Origin: JADKAV01 sp037046735
GTDB taxonomy: Bacteria > Actinomycetota > Actinomycetes > S36-B12 > UBA10799
Assembly (NCBI GenBank): GCA_037046735.1
Contig: JBAOHC010000029.1
Location: 62,001 to 126,000 of the forward strand
DNA: 64,000 bases
Direction of reading: 5' to 3'
A model generated the notes under the pieces. That model saw only the letters and a list, made by a program, of their open reading frames with translations. It was not told the DNA's origin and made no database searches. Below are positions 45,443-54,484 of the stretch, in pieces. The position numbers were made by a program, and so were the translations under genes. Position 1 is the first letter of the stretch. Each line of letters begins with the position of its first letter.

Positions 45443-47019
45443 AGCGAACACGCTTCTTCGACCGTCAGCACGGGCAGCGGACTGAGCACCTTCTGGATTT
45501 GCGGGGCGAAAGCCGGGGAGGATGTGAGGGCCGTCCGCACGTCGGCATCTGTGACCACCTCCCCGTCGGCCAGCACGATCACCCGATCGCCGACCAGGGC
45601 CACGAACTCCACATCGTGGGTAGCCACAAGGACGCTGGCACCCAGGTTCGCCAACCGATCGAGCCACCGAGAAAAGGCGACTTTGCCTGGGTAGTCCAGG
45701 CCTCGGGTCGGCTCGTCGAGAAGCACGATCCGAGGGGTTGCTGCGAGTTGGATCGCCAGCGCGAGCGCGAGTTGCTGCCCCGCGCTGAGATCACGGGGGT
45801 GGGTGTCCACGGCCACCGTGTCCACCAGATCTTGTAGTCGGTTCAGTGCTGACCCGGCGGGCTGGCCGGCGTCCCGGTCGGTGGCCGCACACTCGGCGGC
45901 CACCGAATCGGTGTAGAAGAGGTCAGTCGGATCCTGCGGAACGTAGGCGATGCGGCTGATCAGGTCGCCACCCTGCAGGGTCGCTGGATCGCGGCCGTCC
46001 ACAGCCACCCGGCCAAGGTCGGGTCGGCGAGTGCCTGCCAGCACGTTCATGAGTGTGGACTTGCCAGCCCCGTTGCGGCCCATCAGTGCGGTCACCTGTC
46101 CGGCTCGCAGGTCCACCTCAACATCACGCAGTGCGTCCTCACGGCCGTATCGGACGCCGGTGTGAGCCAGGCTCGCCAGCACAGCAGCACCGGTGCGACG
46201 CGCAGGAGCGCTGAAAGGCAGAGACCGCAGGTCAGCGGCACGGCGGCGGGCCGCCCGCACGCTCAGCGGCAGCGGATCCCAGCCGAGGGCGTGGCCCAGT
46301 CTCACCACCGGGGGCTGCAAGCCGTGGCCGGCCATGGCATCGGCCGGGTCCTGCAGCGTTGCGATGGGAGCGTCGAGCCGGATGACGTGATCGGCGAACT
46401 CGATGACCCGTTCCAAGCGATGTTCAGCCATGACTACCGTGATGGCTAGGTCGTGCACGAGGCGCTGGATTGCGGCCAGCACCTCTTCGGCGGCCGTGGG
46501 GTCCAGGGCGCTTGTTGGTTCATCGAGGACGAGCACCGCAGGCCCGCTGGTCAGCGCGGCTCCGATGGCCACCCGCTGCTGCTCACCTCCGGAGAGCGTG
46601 TCCAACGGCCGTTGCCGTAGTGCCACCAGACCGAGCATGTCCAGGGTCTCCTCGACCCGTCGGCGCATCACATCGGGGGCGTATCCCAGGGACTCCATGG
46701 TGTAGGCCAACTCGTCCTCCACGGTGTCCGTGGTGAATCCCGCCCGCGGGTTCTGACCCACGGTGCCCACCACCCCCGCCAGATCACGGGGGGCGTGCGT
46801 GCGCGTGTCCATGCCCGCTACCTCTACTCGGCCGGCCAAGGTACCTCCGGTGAAGTGCGGCACCAGCCCGTTGAGCAGATTCAGGAACGTTGACTTGCCA
46901 CACCCCGTGCGGCCGATGACCAGGACGAGGTCGCCCTCGGGAATCTGCAGGTTCAGCCCGTCCAGCACTGGTCCGGCAGCCCCGTCGTGGGTGAAGGTGA
47001 CGTCTTCGACCTTGATCAC
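45439..47019 (-). CDS. ECF transporter double ATPase (EcfA-EcfA' fusion)
   Basis: 526 residues with two complete ABC ATPase domains in one chain. Domain 1: Walker A G-R-T-G-C-G-K-S-T, signature L-S-G-G-E-Q-Q-R, Walker B V-L-V-L-D-E-P, H-loop A-E-H-R. Domain 2: Walker A G-R-N-G-A-G-K-S-T, variant signature L-S-A-G-Q-Q-L-A, Walker B I-V-L-L-D-E-P, switch T-H-D. GTG start overlaps the EcfT stop (GTGA). The signature change in domain 2 suggests asymmetric ATP use. Confidence 0.9.
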   Translation of the reverse strand: MIKVEDVTFTHDGAAGPVLDGLNLQIPEGDLVLVIGRTGCGKSTFLNLLNGLVPHFTGGTLAGRVEVAGMDTRTHAPRDLAGVVGTVGQNPRAGFTTDTVEDELAYTMESLGYAPDVMRRRVEETLDMLGLVALRQRPLDTLSGGEQQRVAIGAALTSGPAVLVLDEPTSALDPTAAEEVLAAIQRLVHDLAITVVMAEHRLERVIEFADHVIRLDAPIATLQDPADAMAGHGLQPPVVRLGHALGWDPLPLSVRAARRRAADLRSLPFSAPARRTGAAVLASLAHTGVRYGREDALRDVEVDLRAGQVTALMGRNGAGKSTLMNVLAGTRRPDLGRVAVDGRDPATLQGGDLISRIAYVPQDPTDLFYTDSVAAECAATDRDAGQPAGSALNRLQDLVDTVAVDTHPRDLSAGQQLALALAIQLAATPRIVLLDEPTRGLDYPGKVAFSRWLDRLANLGASVLVATHDVEFVALVGDRVIVLADGEVVTDADVRTALTSSPAFAPQIQKVLSPLPVLTVEEACSL

Positions 47020-48068
47020 GCTGTGCTCCACGGCATTGGTGGTGGCGGAGTGAAGGTGGCAGGCAGGGCGGCGGCGAGGACGGCGGTTGTCGCCAGCAGA
47101 GGTAGCGTCGGCCACGTCAACGGCACAGTGATCGTCCCGGTAGCGCTGAGCAGAACGGCGGCACCCGCCAGTACTCCGGTGCCGGCAGCCAACGTCTCCG
47201 GCCAGCGCCACGGATCGGGTCGATAGCGGGTGCGAGCCGTCCAGCGACCAGCGACCAGGATGCCGCCCACCGCCAGGGCCATCCCGATGACGAGCAGGGC
47301 CCAGCCCCAACCGCTGGCGCCGAGTACGGCGAACAGGCCAAGTGCGATGCCGACCAGGCCTGCCAGGACCAGCGTGGCCTGCAGCGCCCGTTCACCGGGA
47401 CGCACCGCAGTGGTGCGACCGTACCCGCGGGTGTCCATCGCGGCCGCCAGGTTGATCGCGTCATCCAGGGACGACTCCAGCACGGGAACCGCCGCCTCGG
47501 ACATCGCGCGCAGCCCGCGCGTCGGCCGTCCCCGCAGGCGGCGGGCCTGCATGACGCGGCGGACATTGATCATGATGCGAGGGGCCAACGAGAGGGCCAC
47601 CACTGCTGCCACCCCTACGTGATACAGCCCGGCGGGCAGCGCCTTCAGCAGTCGCACGGGACTGGCCAGGGAATTGGCAGCACCCACGCAGATGAGCAGC
47701 ACAGCCAGTTGCGCGCCCTGAATGAACGCGATGGCCACCATTTCAGCGGTCACGACACCCCCGATCGTCACCCCGGCCATCCATTCCGGCAGTCCGATGG
47801 TTGGCAGGGTGAACAGCGTCGTCGTCCCCACCCGCAGACCGAAGACGATTCCGAAGAGGATCCGGATGACGATTGCGAACAGGGCCAGGCGCACAAAGAC
47901 ACTGAACGCCCGGGCCCACTGGGCCTGCGGCCGCCGGGCCATCACGACCAGGGTCGCGACAGCGGCGATGAGACCGAGCAGCAACGGATTTGTGGTTCTG
48001 GTGGCGGCCGCACCAAGCCCCAAGGCCCAGACCCACCAGGCCCCCGGATGCAGCCACCGCGAACTCAC
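47016..48068 (-). CDS. ECF transporter transmembrane component (EcfT/CbiQ family)
   Basis: 350 residues, with about seven or more helices, longer than the usual 260 because of extra C-terminal helices. The coupling-helix motifs A-R-R-L-R-G-R-P and A-A-A-M-D-T-R-G-Y-G are the EcfT signature Ala-Arg-Gly motifs. It docks the two ATPase domains and the S component. GTG start overlaps the upstream stop (GTGA). Confidence 0.9.
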   Translation of the reverse strand: MSSRWLHPGAWWVWALGLGAAATRTTNPLLLGLIAAVATLVVMARRPQAQWARAFSVFVRLALFAIVIRILFGIVFGLRVGTTTLFTLPTIGLPEWMAGVTIGGVVTAEMVAIAFIQGAQLAVLLICVGAANSLASPVRLLKALPAGLYHVGVAAVVALSLAPRIMINVRRVMQARRLRGRPTRGLRAMSEAAVPVLESSLDDAINLAAAMDTRGYGRTTAVRPGERALQATLVLAGLVGIALGLFAVLGASGWGWALLVIGMALAVGGILVAGRWTARTRYRPDPWRWPETLAAGTGVLAGAAVLLSATGTITVPLTWPTLPLLATTAVLAAALPATFTPPPPMPWSTA

Positions 48069-48886
48069 TCTCGCCCCCGCCTGGCGAGCAGGGCCAGTCC
48101 GAGTAGGGCCGCGATCATGGCGGCGCCGATCGCGGCGATCCAGGCCGGCGTCTGGGGTGTCGAATCCTTCGGGGTGGCCGACTCCACGGCCAACGCCACG
48201 GGGGAGGGGGCGGTCGCGGTCGTCGTCGCCGAGGGCGACGCGCTGGCTGGTGCGGTCGGGCTGGCAGAGGGACTGCTCGGATCGGCCAATTCAGGGATGG
48301 CCGGCGCTGGAACGACCGGTGCCACTGGTGTGGTCGCGGGCACGCTCGGTTTCGCCGAGGGGGGCTTGGGCGACGCCGAGCGAACCGACTGGCCAGGGCA
48401 CTCCGTGGCGGGGAAGCCGGCGATGCCGCAGATCAACCCGCTGCTGTGGAAACGCAGTTCGGCGACCTGCTGCAGCACCTGCAGACCCGTAGCGCTCTCG
48501 GGGGCGGTGAGGCACTGCACGGAAGTGGCTGGAGGAGTCTCACCCACCGGAGCGATACCCGCAGGGCCATAGTCGAGGACCAGCGCGACCCGTTTTTGAC
48601 CCACCGGAGCGGCCGGCTGTCCGGGGCACAGTGCTTCATAGGAACTGGCCGTACCCGGCGCGGTGGCCTGGGATCCGTCCTGCGGCGAGACGACGAACCG
48701 GTAGCCTTCGACGCCGGCGTCGGGCGGCACGCGGAAACCCGAGCCGCGCGAGGAGTACGTCCACGTGTCACCCCCGACCCAGTAGGACCAGTACCGGTAG
48801 GTGGTCTCGGCCTGGGCGGCGCCCGGGAGCAGCGCGGGGGCCAGGAGCACCGCCACGCCGATCCCGAACGCCAGCCGTCGGATCAT
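48065..48886 (-). CDS. SCO2322-like secreted, membrane-anchored protein
   Basis: 273 residues. Signal peptide (M-I-R-R-L-A-F, cleavage after A-Q-A), then a domain beginning Y-R-Y-W-S-Y-W with V-E-G-Y-R-F-V-V-S, and four cysteines. A Pro/Ser/Thr/Ala-rich stalk (about residues 175-235) leads to one membrane helix and a basic tail (R-R-G-R-E). The domain is the one I know as SCO2322-like, found beside ECF genes in actinobacteria. It should stand on the cell surface beside the importer. It overlaps both neighbours by four bases. Confidence 0.8.
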   Translation of the reverse strand: MIRRLAFGIGVAVLLAPALLPGAAQAETTYRYWSYWVGGDTWTYSSRGSGFRVPPDAGVEGYRFVVSPQDGSQATAPGTASSYEALCPGQPAAPVGQKRVALVLDYGPAGIAPVGETPPATSVQCLTAPESATGLQVLQQVAELRFHSSGLICGIAGFPATECPGQSVRSASPKPPSAKPSVPATTPVAPVVPAPAIPELADPSSPSASPTAPASASPSATTTATAPSPVALAVESATPKDSTPQTPAWIAAIGAAMIAALLGLALLARRGRE

Positions 48887-49920
48887 CGCTTGGTCGCCGC
48901 CAACCGTTTCACGAGGTTCATGTCACCGAAGTCTTTCGGATTCTCGCCTGTGGCGTTGGCCAGCAGGATCAACAGCGCCAGAGAGCCCGGCGCGTCATCC
49001 CCGGCGCCTGAGATCCACGAATCCGCGTCCTTCTTGAGGAATCTCACGGTCGTCTGGACGGCCTTGCGACCGGATCCAGCGTTTGCCAGGGCCAGCGCAG
49101 CCGAGGCAGTGCCGGCGTAGTCCGTACCGGGGTACCCCCCGCCGTAGGGCAGAGCGCCATCGAGTTTCTGCAGGCGTTTGTGGAGGTAGCCCAGAGCGGC
49201 TCCGTCCGCGCTTGCCTTGTCGTTGGCCTTTCCCGAGCACTTCAGAGACGGTGCCGATGGCCGGATGCGCACTGGTGCCGGCAGCGTCATACCGCCGCCC
49301 AGCCACAGGGCCGCCTGTGCGGTGGCCCCGTCATTGGGTGCCGGCAGGCTGGTGTCGAATTGCATCGCACCTCGCTTGGCCTTGGGCGCCGCGCAGCGCA
49401 ACTGCACCTCGCGCAGGTAGGACTGCTGTGGTGAGCGGGTCACCAGGCTCATCGCAGCGATGGCCAGAGCCGTGGAGGCCGTGTCGGAGGTGGCGCCGGC
49501 TTCGGGGAAGTAGGCGAAGCCATTGTCCGGGTTCTGCTTGGTGGCGATCCAGCGGGCGGCCCGCTTGGCCTGTTTGCGGTTGCCGGTCTGCGCCAGAGCG
49601 GCAACCGCGAGTGCGGTGCCGTTGAGTTCCTGACCCGTCAGGTTCGCTGCGTCGGCCGGCTGGCAGGGCACCGACAGGTCGGTGCGGTACTCCATGAAGC
49701 CGCCGTCAGCACACTGCTGCTTCTTCAACCAGCGCACGGCATCGCCGGGCACCTTCTGACCGGCGGCAGTCAACGCCAGGATCGACAGCGACTGCCGGTA
49801 CACGCCGTCGTAGGTGGGGTCGCCGGCGCCGTACAGGCCGGAGTCGGCAGCTTGGGCCGGGACGGCTGACAGTAGAACTCCGCCAGCGGCGGCTATTGTC
49901 ACGAGGGATTTGATGAACAC
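48883..49920 (-). CDS. Secreted alpha/alpha-barrel (prenyltransferase-repeat) protein
   Basis: 345 residues with a signal peptide (cleavage after A-Q-A) and squalene-cyclase/prenyltransferase-type repeats: W-L-K-K-Q-Q-C-A-D-G-G-F, A-R-W-I-A-T-K-Q-N-P-D-N-G-F-A-Y, L-D-G-A-L-P-Y-G-G-G-Y. No D-x-D-D catalytic motif is seen, so it is more likely a binding protein. The same barrel fold forms the first domain of intrinsic factor and transcobalamin. It is the first gene behind the cobalamin riboswitch. GTG start with AAGGAG six bases upstream. Confidence 0.8.
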   Translation of the reverse strand: MFIKSLVTIAAAGGVLLSAVPAQAADSGLYGAGDPTYDGVYRQSLSILALTAAGQKVPGDAVRWLKKQQCADGGFMEYRTDLSVPCQPADAANLTGQELNGTALAVAALAQTGNRKQAKRAARWIATKQNPDNGFAYFPEAGATSDTASTALAIAAMSLVTRSPQQSYLREVQLRCAAPKAKRGAMQFDTSLPAPNDGATAQAALWLGGGMTLPAPVRIRPSAPSLKCSGKANDKASADGAALGYLHKRLQKLDGALPYGGGYPGTDYAGTASAALALANAGSGRKAVQTTVRFLKKDADSWISGAGDDAPGSLALLILLANATGENPKDFGDMNLVKRLAATKR

Positions 49921-49937
49921 GCGTTGCTCCTTAACAG

Positions 49938-50125
49938 CGGTCGCAACGACCGTCAGGCACGCGTGAACGTGACCGGGCCGTCTGTAACCTCGACAGAAAT
50001 CGGGCCGTTTCCGTAGATGCCAGGTGCTCCGACTGTGACGGTTGCGGGTCAGTGCCGGGTTTCCACCGGTCTTCCCCTGGACTCATCCGGTAACGCGCCT
50101 CCAGTTAAGCAGGTTCCCTCACGTC
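49938..50125 (-). promoter_or_regulatory. Cobalamin riboswitch
   Basis: The core lies at 50023-50078 (minus strand): AGGGGAAgaCCGGTGgAAac, then CCGGCACTGACCCGCAACCG, then T-CACAGTCGGAG-CACC. These are the class-I cobalamin riboswitch landmarks (GGTG-AA, CCGGC, CCCGCAAC-GT, GGAG). Just before the ribosome site, CGGTCG-N3-CGACCG (49938-49952) makes a hairpin that could be the expression platform. It controls the ECF operon and predicts repression when B12 is plentiful. The outer boundaries are estimates. Confidence 0.88.
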
Positions 50126-50172
50126 TGTGTGACAGCGGTGTCCGTGATCTTGCTGCGGGTGGCGCGGAACCC

Positions 50173-50490
50173 TCAGTCGTCGGTCAGATTCCTCATGGCA
50201 TTCAGGGCGGTGACGGCCATCTTGTGTTTGGTCTTGGCGGCCTCGAGTTTCGCGCTGATCTCGTCCACGTCGGCTCGGGCTGCCGAGACAGCAGCCTCCG
50301 TGCGCTGACGCACGAAGCCGGCATGGTCGGCGATCGGGCGGGTGAGGGTGTCCACCGTCTTGTCGCCGGTCTCGACGAGGCGCAACTTCGTTTGGGCGCC
50401 GCTCAGATCCGCTTCGAGTTCATCCACATCGGCCTTGGTCTTGGACACTGCCGCTTGAGCCCTGCTCAGGGCACTACTGGTGATCCCCAT
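50173..50490 (-). CDS. Small coiled-coil protein
   Basis: 105 residues of nearly continuous heptad-rich helix (K-A-D-V-D-E-L-E-A-D-L, S-A-A-R-A-D-V-D-E-I-S-A-K-L-E-A-A-K) with no cysteine and no membrane segment. No family recognised; reminiscent of small PspA-like or apolipoprotein-like helical proteins. The ribosome site is weak. Codon use is consistent with a real gene. Confidence 0.55.
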   Translation of the reverse strand: MGITSSALSRAQAAVSKTKADVDELEADLSGAQTKLRLVETGDKTVDTLTRPIADHAGFVRQRTEAAVSAARADVDEISAKLEAAKTKHKMAVTALNAMRNLTDD

Positions 50491-50512
50491 GACGCCATGA
50501 TCTCACCGGCTT

Positions 50513-50692
50513 TCAGGCGGGTTGCAGGCTCATGGGTCCGTAGACGACGCGTCCCTCCTGGAAGAGCGAAACGCTCTCCACCCCGCCAGCGAGCAGATCC
50601 CGCCACACCTCACCCAGCCAGGTCTCCGCATCCGCCTGGGAGGGGAAGGTGGCCGAGGTCTCGCCCGTGGAGTAGATCCAGCGCCACGTCAC
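50513..50692 (-). CDS. Small conserved protein coupled to the aldo-keto reductase
   Basis: 59 residues, V-T-W-R-W-I-Y-S-T-G-E-T-S-A-T-F-P-S then Q-A-D-A-E-T-W-L-G-E-V-W-R-D-L-L-A-G-G-V and ending Y-G-P-M-S-L-Q-P-A. I know this pattern (TWRW ... F-x-x-Q-A-D-A-E-x-W-L-G ... V-Y-G-P-M-S-L) from many actinobacterial genomes as a short uncharacterised protein. GTG start overlaps the aldo-keto reductase stop (GTGA), so the two are translated together. Confidence 0.8.
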   Translation of the reverse strand: MTWRWIYSTGETSATFPSQADAETWLGEVWRDLLAGGVESVSLFQEGRVVYGPMSLQPA

Positions 50693-51687
50693 GGGCGCTC
50701 CTGCGGGGATCGGGTGAAGCTCGGATCGCGCATGACGACGTCACCGAGCGCCTCGTCGATGGCCGCCATGGTGTCCGCATCGAGGCGAACCCCGCTGGCC
50801 TTGACGTTGTCGGCGATCTGCTCCGGGCGGGTGGCTCCGATGATCGCCGCGCTGACATTCGGATTCTGCAGGACCCAGGCCAACGCCAACTGCGCCATGT
50901 TCATCCCGTTCTCGGCAGCGATTGGCTCCAAACCAGCTACTGCGGTCAGGATCTCGTCGCTGAGCAGGCGTTTGATGAAACTGGAGCCCTGGGTATCGGT
51001 GGCGCGAGAGCCCTCCGGCGGTGGTTGGCCGGGCTTGTACTTTCCGCTGAGCACACCTTGGGCCATGGGTGACCAGACGATCTGGCCGATGCCGTGAGTC
51101 TCACAGGTCGGCACCACTTCACCTTCGATGACCCGCCACAGCATGCTGTACTGCGGCTGGTTGCTCACGATCCGGTCGAAACCCATCTCGGCGGCGAGGT
51201 CGACGGCCGCTTGGATCTCCTCGGCGCGCCACTCCGACACGCCCACATAGAGGACCTTTCCCTGGCGCACGAGGTCGTCGAATGCCCGAAGAGTCTCCTC
51301 CAAGGGTGTCGCGTAGTCGTAGCGGTGGGCCTGGTAGACGTCGATATAGTCCACGCCGAGCCGGCGCAGAGAGCCATTGCAGCTCTCGATGATGTGTTTG
51401 CGGGACAGTCCGCGATCGTTGCGGCCCGGACCGGTGGGCCAGTAGACCTTCGTGAAGATCTCTAGGCCCTCCCGCCGTTGGCCGTGTAGCGCTTTGCCCA
51501 GCACCTCTTCGGCCTTCGTCGCCGCGTAGACGTCGGCGGTGTCGAAGGTGGTTATGCCAGCGTCGAGGGCGGCGTGCACGCACGCCACGGCGCGGTCCTC
51601 CTCGATCTGATTGGCATGGGTGATCCAGTTGCCGTAAGCCATCTCGCTGACCAGTAGGCCGCTATTGCCGAGGTGCCGATGCTCCAT
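50689..51687 (-). CDS. Aldo/keto reductase
   Basis: 332 residues. NADPH-dependent TIM barrel of the YghZ/Kv-beta-like group: F-D-T-A-D-V-Y (catalytic Asp and Tyr), T-K-V-Y-W (Lys), V-Y-Q-A-H-R-Y-D (His), and I-I-G-A-T-R-P-E-Q-I at the cofactor phosphate site. The final 15 residues lead into the overlapping small gene. The substrate is not readable. Confidence 0.92.
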   Translation of the reverse strand: MEHRHLGNSGLLVSEMAYGNWITHANQIEEDRAVACVHAALDAGITTFDTADVYAATKAEEVLGKALHGQRREGLEIFTKVYWPTGPGRNDRGLSRKHIIESCNGSLRRLGVDYIDVYQAHRYDYATPLEETLRAFDDLVRQGKVLYVGVSEWRAEEIQAAVDLAAEMGFDRIVSNQPQYSMLWRVIEGEVVPTCETHGIGQIVWSPMAQGVLSGKYKPGQPPPEGSRATDTQGSSFIKRLLSDEILTAVAGLEPIAAENGMNMAQLALAWVLQNPNVSAAIIGATRPEQIADNVKASGVRLDADTMAAIDEALGDVVMRDPSFTRSPQERP

Positions 51688-51735
51688 GCGGGGTCCTTTC
51701 GTTCGCGGCGGTACTGGTACCCGCCGCCCGTGCCC

Positions 51736-52344
51736 CTAGGCCTTCTTCTTGGGCTGTACCGGCTTGCCGCCTGCCTTGACCTTAGGCGGTGGTAGCCGCA
51801 GCCGCCGGATCTGCAGCGCCCGCATCCCTGCGTAGAACATGGTGCCCTTGCGTTCAGCGGGGTCCGGGAAGGCGACGGCCAGCTGCTTGCGAAGGCGCAG
51901 CAGCAGGATGGTCATGTCCACCACAAGCAGTAGCAGCATGAGGAACCAGACGTAAGACACGATGGTCTGCACCGTGGAATTGCGGAAAAGGCCCACCAGG
52001 AGCACTACGACGGCCAACGGGATGAAGAACTCACCGAGCGTCCAGCGGCTGTCCACGTAGTCGCGCACGAACTTGCGCACCGGTCCCGCGTCGCGAGCCG
52101 GGAGAGCTCGCTCATCCCCGGCCATCAGCGCTGCTCGGGCCTCGTTGCGCTGGTCGCGGGCCTGCTCGCGCTCGATCTTGCGGCGAGCTTTGGGGTCGGT
52201 GGGACCCTTCAACGCCCGCTTGCGGGCCTCCTCAGCCTCCTTGCGCGTGGGCGTCGGGCGACCCTTGCCCACCGGGGCGCCATCGCTATCTGTCTGCGGT
52301 GGTGGCGCGGGGGCTTGCGCGTCCTTCTTGCCCAGTCCGAACAT
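51736..52344 (-). CDS. DUF3043 membrane protein
   Basis: 202 residues from ATG 52344. A charged, Pro/Lys/Arg-rich N-terminal half (R-K-E-A-E-E-A-R-K-R-A), R-D-Y-V-D-S-R-W-x-x-G-E-F-F-I-P-L, then two membrane helices (about residues 113-150). The D-S-R-W and G-E-F-F-I-P features are DUF3043 hallmarks. It stands divergently next to pspA as in Streptomyces. Function unknown. Confidence 0.88.
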   Translation of the reverse strand: MFGLGKKDAQAPAPPPQTDSDGAPVGKGRPTPTRKEAEEARKRALKGPTDPKARRKIEREQARDQRNEARAALMAGDERALPARDAGPVRKFVRDYVDSRWTLGEFFIPLAVVVLLVGLFRNSTVQTIVSYVWFLMLLLLVVDMTILLLRLRKQLAVAFPDPAERKGTMFYAGMRALQIRRLRLPPPKVKAGGKPVQPKKKA

Positions 52345-52432
52345 GCAAGCACTGTACGACGCGTGCGCTGCGTCGCGATTACCCCCTAGGCTTGCGTTGA
52401 CGAGCGTTTTCCACCGAAAGGACGATACGCGC

Positions 52433-53212
52433 ATGGGGATGTGGCAGCGGTTCACGATGATCTTCAAGTCGAAGGCGAACAAGGCGCTGGATCGCGCCGA
52501 GGATCCGCGCGAGACCCTCGACTACTCCTACGAGAAGCAGTTGGAGTTGCTGCAGAAGGTTCGCCGGGGTGTCGCTGACGTCGCGACCTCGCGCAAACGC
52601 CTGGAACTGCAGATCGGCCAGTTGGACCAGCAGTCGGCCAAGCTCGAGTCGCAGGCCAAGGCGGCACTGTCGCAGGGCCGCGAGGACCTGGCGCGGGAAG
52701 CGTTGACCCGGCGCAGTGCGCTGACAGTCCAGCTGCAGGATCTGCACGCTCAGTTGGCTGGCCTGCAGGACCAGGAGGAGAAGCTCACCCAGGCGTCGCA
52801 GAGGTTGCAGGCCAAGGTCGAGTCCTTCCGCACCAAGAAGGAGACCATCAAGGCGACGTACTCCGCAGCCGAGGCCCAGACGAAGATCAACGAGGCTTTC
52901 TCCGGCATCTCGGAGGAGCTCGGGGATGTGGGGCTGGCCATCCAACGGGCTGAGGACAAGACCCAGGCCATGCAGGCGCGTGCTGGCGCGATCGACGAAC
53001 TGCTCGCTTCCGGGGCCCTCGACGATGCCACCGGCACGACCAAGGATTCCATCACCGCGGAGCTGGAGCGGATGTCCAGCAACAGCGAGGTGGAGGACAC
53101 GTTGGCTGCCATGAAGGCCGAGATCGGCGGCGGCACGGCCAGTCCCGCAGTGGAGGCGGCAGGTGCACCGGCCGTGGAGGCCCCCGCCCCCAAGCCGGCC
53201 CAGGAGTCCTGA
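52433..53212 (+). CDS. pspA: PspA/IM30 family membrane-stress protein
   Basis: 259 residues from ATG 52433. Almost fully helical coiled coil (E-D-P-R-E-T-L-D-Y-S-Y-E-K-Q, then long heptads to residue 220) ending in an Ala/Pro-rich tail. ESCRT-III-like protein that binds and repairs stressed membranes. TGATG overlap with pspAA. First gene of the operon pspA-pspAA-htpX-pspAB. Confidence 0.93.
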   Translation: MGMWQRFTMIFKSKANKALDRAEDPRETLDYSYEKQLELLQKVRRGVADVATSRKRLELQIGQLDQQSAKLESQAKAALSQGREDLAREALTRRSALTVQLQDLHAQLAGLQDQEEKLTQASQRLQAKVESFRTKKETIKATYSAAEAQTKINEAFSGISEELGDVGLAIQRAEDKTQAMQARAGAIDELLASGALDDATGTTKDSITAELERMSSNSEVEDTLAAMKAEIGGGTASPAVEAAGAPAVEAPAPKPAQES

Positions 53213-53484
53213 TGATCGTTCGCATCATGGGGGAGGGTCAGTACCGCGTCGATGATGTCGTGATCGAACGGCTCAATGAACTCGACGATGCCCTCGAGGA
53301 GGCACTGGCCGACGAGGCGGCCTTCCCCGCGGCACTGTCGGCGTTGCTCAGCGCCGTTCGCATGGAAGGTGAGCAGTTGGCCGATGATGAGCTGGTCACG
53401 TCCGACGTGGTGCTGCCGTCGGGGGATGCGACTGTTGACGAGGTGCGGGCACTACTGACCGATGAGGGTCTGATTCCCGACTGA
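53212..53484 (+). CDS. pspAA: PspA-associated protein PspAA
   Basis: 90 residues with the family start M-I-V-R-I-M-G-E-G-Q-Y-R-V and an acidic helical rest. It overlaps pspA by one base. PspAA is a known actinobacterial partner of PspA of unknown mechanism. Thought to modulate PspA at the membrane by guilt of association. Confidence 0.9.
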   Translation: MIVRIMGEGQYRVDDVVIERLNELDDALEEALADEAAFPAALSALLSAVRMEGEQLADDELVTSDVVLPSGDATVDEVRALLTDEGLIPD

Positions 53485-53587
53485 GGAGCACACGGGAACC
53501 AGTTTCCTTACCGACTGTTAACGCCGATTCCGCAGAGGGCGAACTGGCAGGCACTAGTCGTTGTCGTAACCGTGGGAGACTTGAGTC

Positions 53588-54482
53588 ATGAAGTCGCGGT
53601 ACGCCTCGGACGCAGGTCTGACAGCTCGCATGACAGGCACTATGTTCATGCTGGGTCTGCTGTACGTCGTTTTCATCGGTCTGCTGATCGCCGTCGGGCT
53701 GAATGCGGGTTTCGTCCTCATCCTGGCGATCGGACTCCTGTTCGCGCAGTGGTACTTCTCCGACACGGTCGCACTGCACTCCATGGGCGCCCGTGAGGTC
53801 ACCCCGGATCAGGCACCGCAGTTGCACGGCGATCATCGACAGGCTGTGTGCCATGGCCGACATGCCCAAGCCACGGGTGGCCATCGCCGACACCGACATG
53901 CCTAACGCCTTTGCCACGGGGCGTAGCCCGAATCGCTCGGTGGTGTGTGTCACCACCGGCCTGCTGCGCCGCCTCGATGAGGAAGAACTCGAAGGGGTTC
54001 TGTCGCACGAGCTCTCCCATGTCGCCCACCGCGACGTCCTGGTCATGACGCTTGCCAGCGTCTCGGGTGTGGCGGCAGGGTTCCTGACCCGATTCGCCTT
54101 GTGGGGCGGCCTGAGCCGGGGTCGAGACCAGAACACGGCGCTGATGGGCGTGCTCGTCCTCGCCGTCTCGGCGCTGGTCTATGCGGTCTCCTTCGTCCTG
54201 ACCCGCACGCTGTCGCGATATCGCGAACTGTCAGCTGATCGGGCCGGCGCCCTGCTGACGGGCCGGCCCAGTGCCCTGGCCAGCGCCCTGCAGAAGGTCA
54301 CTGGGGAGATGGCCGCGATCCCGACCCGCGACCTGCGCCAGGCTGAGCCCCTGAACGCCTTCTTCTTCGCCCCCGCGTTCACGAACCGGAAGAGTCTCGC
54401 CAGCCTCTTCGCGAGCCACCCCCCGCTGGAGAAACGCCTGGAGCAGCTCGCAAAGATCTCCACCCAACTCGGAAGCAACTGA
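53588..54482 (+). CDS. htpX: HtpX-type M48 zinc metalloprotease, frameshifted
   Basis: About 297 residues once the frame is corrected near 53830. Part one (two membrane helices) ends in T-P-D-Q-A-P-Q-L-H; part two resumes I-I-D-R-L-C-A-M-A-D. The expected join is a single extra G after the CAC codon. Part two has the zinc site S-H-E-L-S-H-V-A-H-R-D and the third ligand Glu in Y-R-E-L-S-A-D-R-A-G. Membrane protein quality control; partner of PspA. A conserved gene with one base too many is likely a sequencing error. Confidence 0.88.
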
Positions 54483-54484
54483 CG

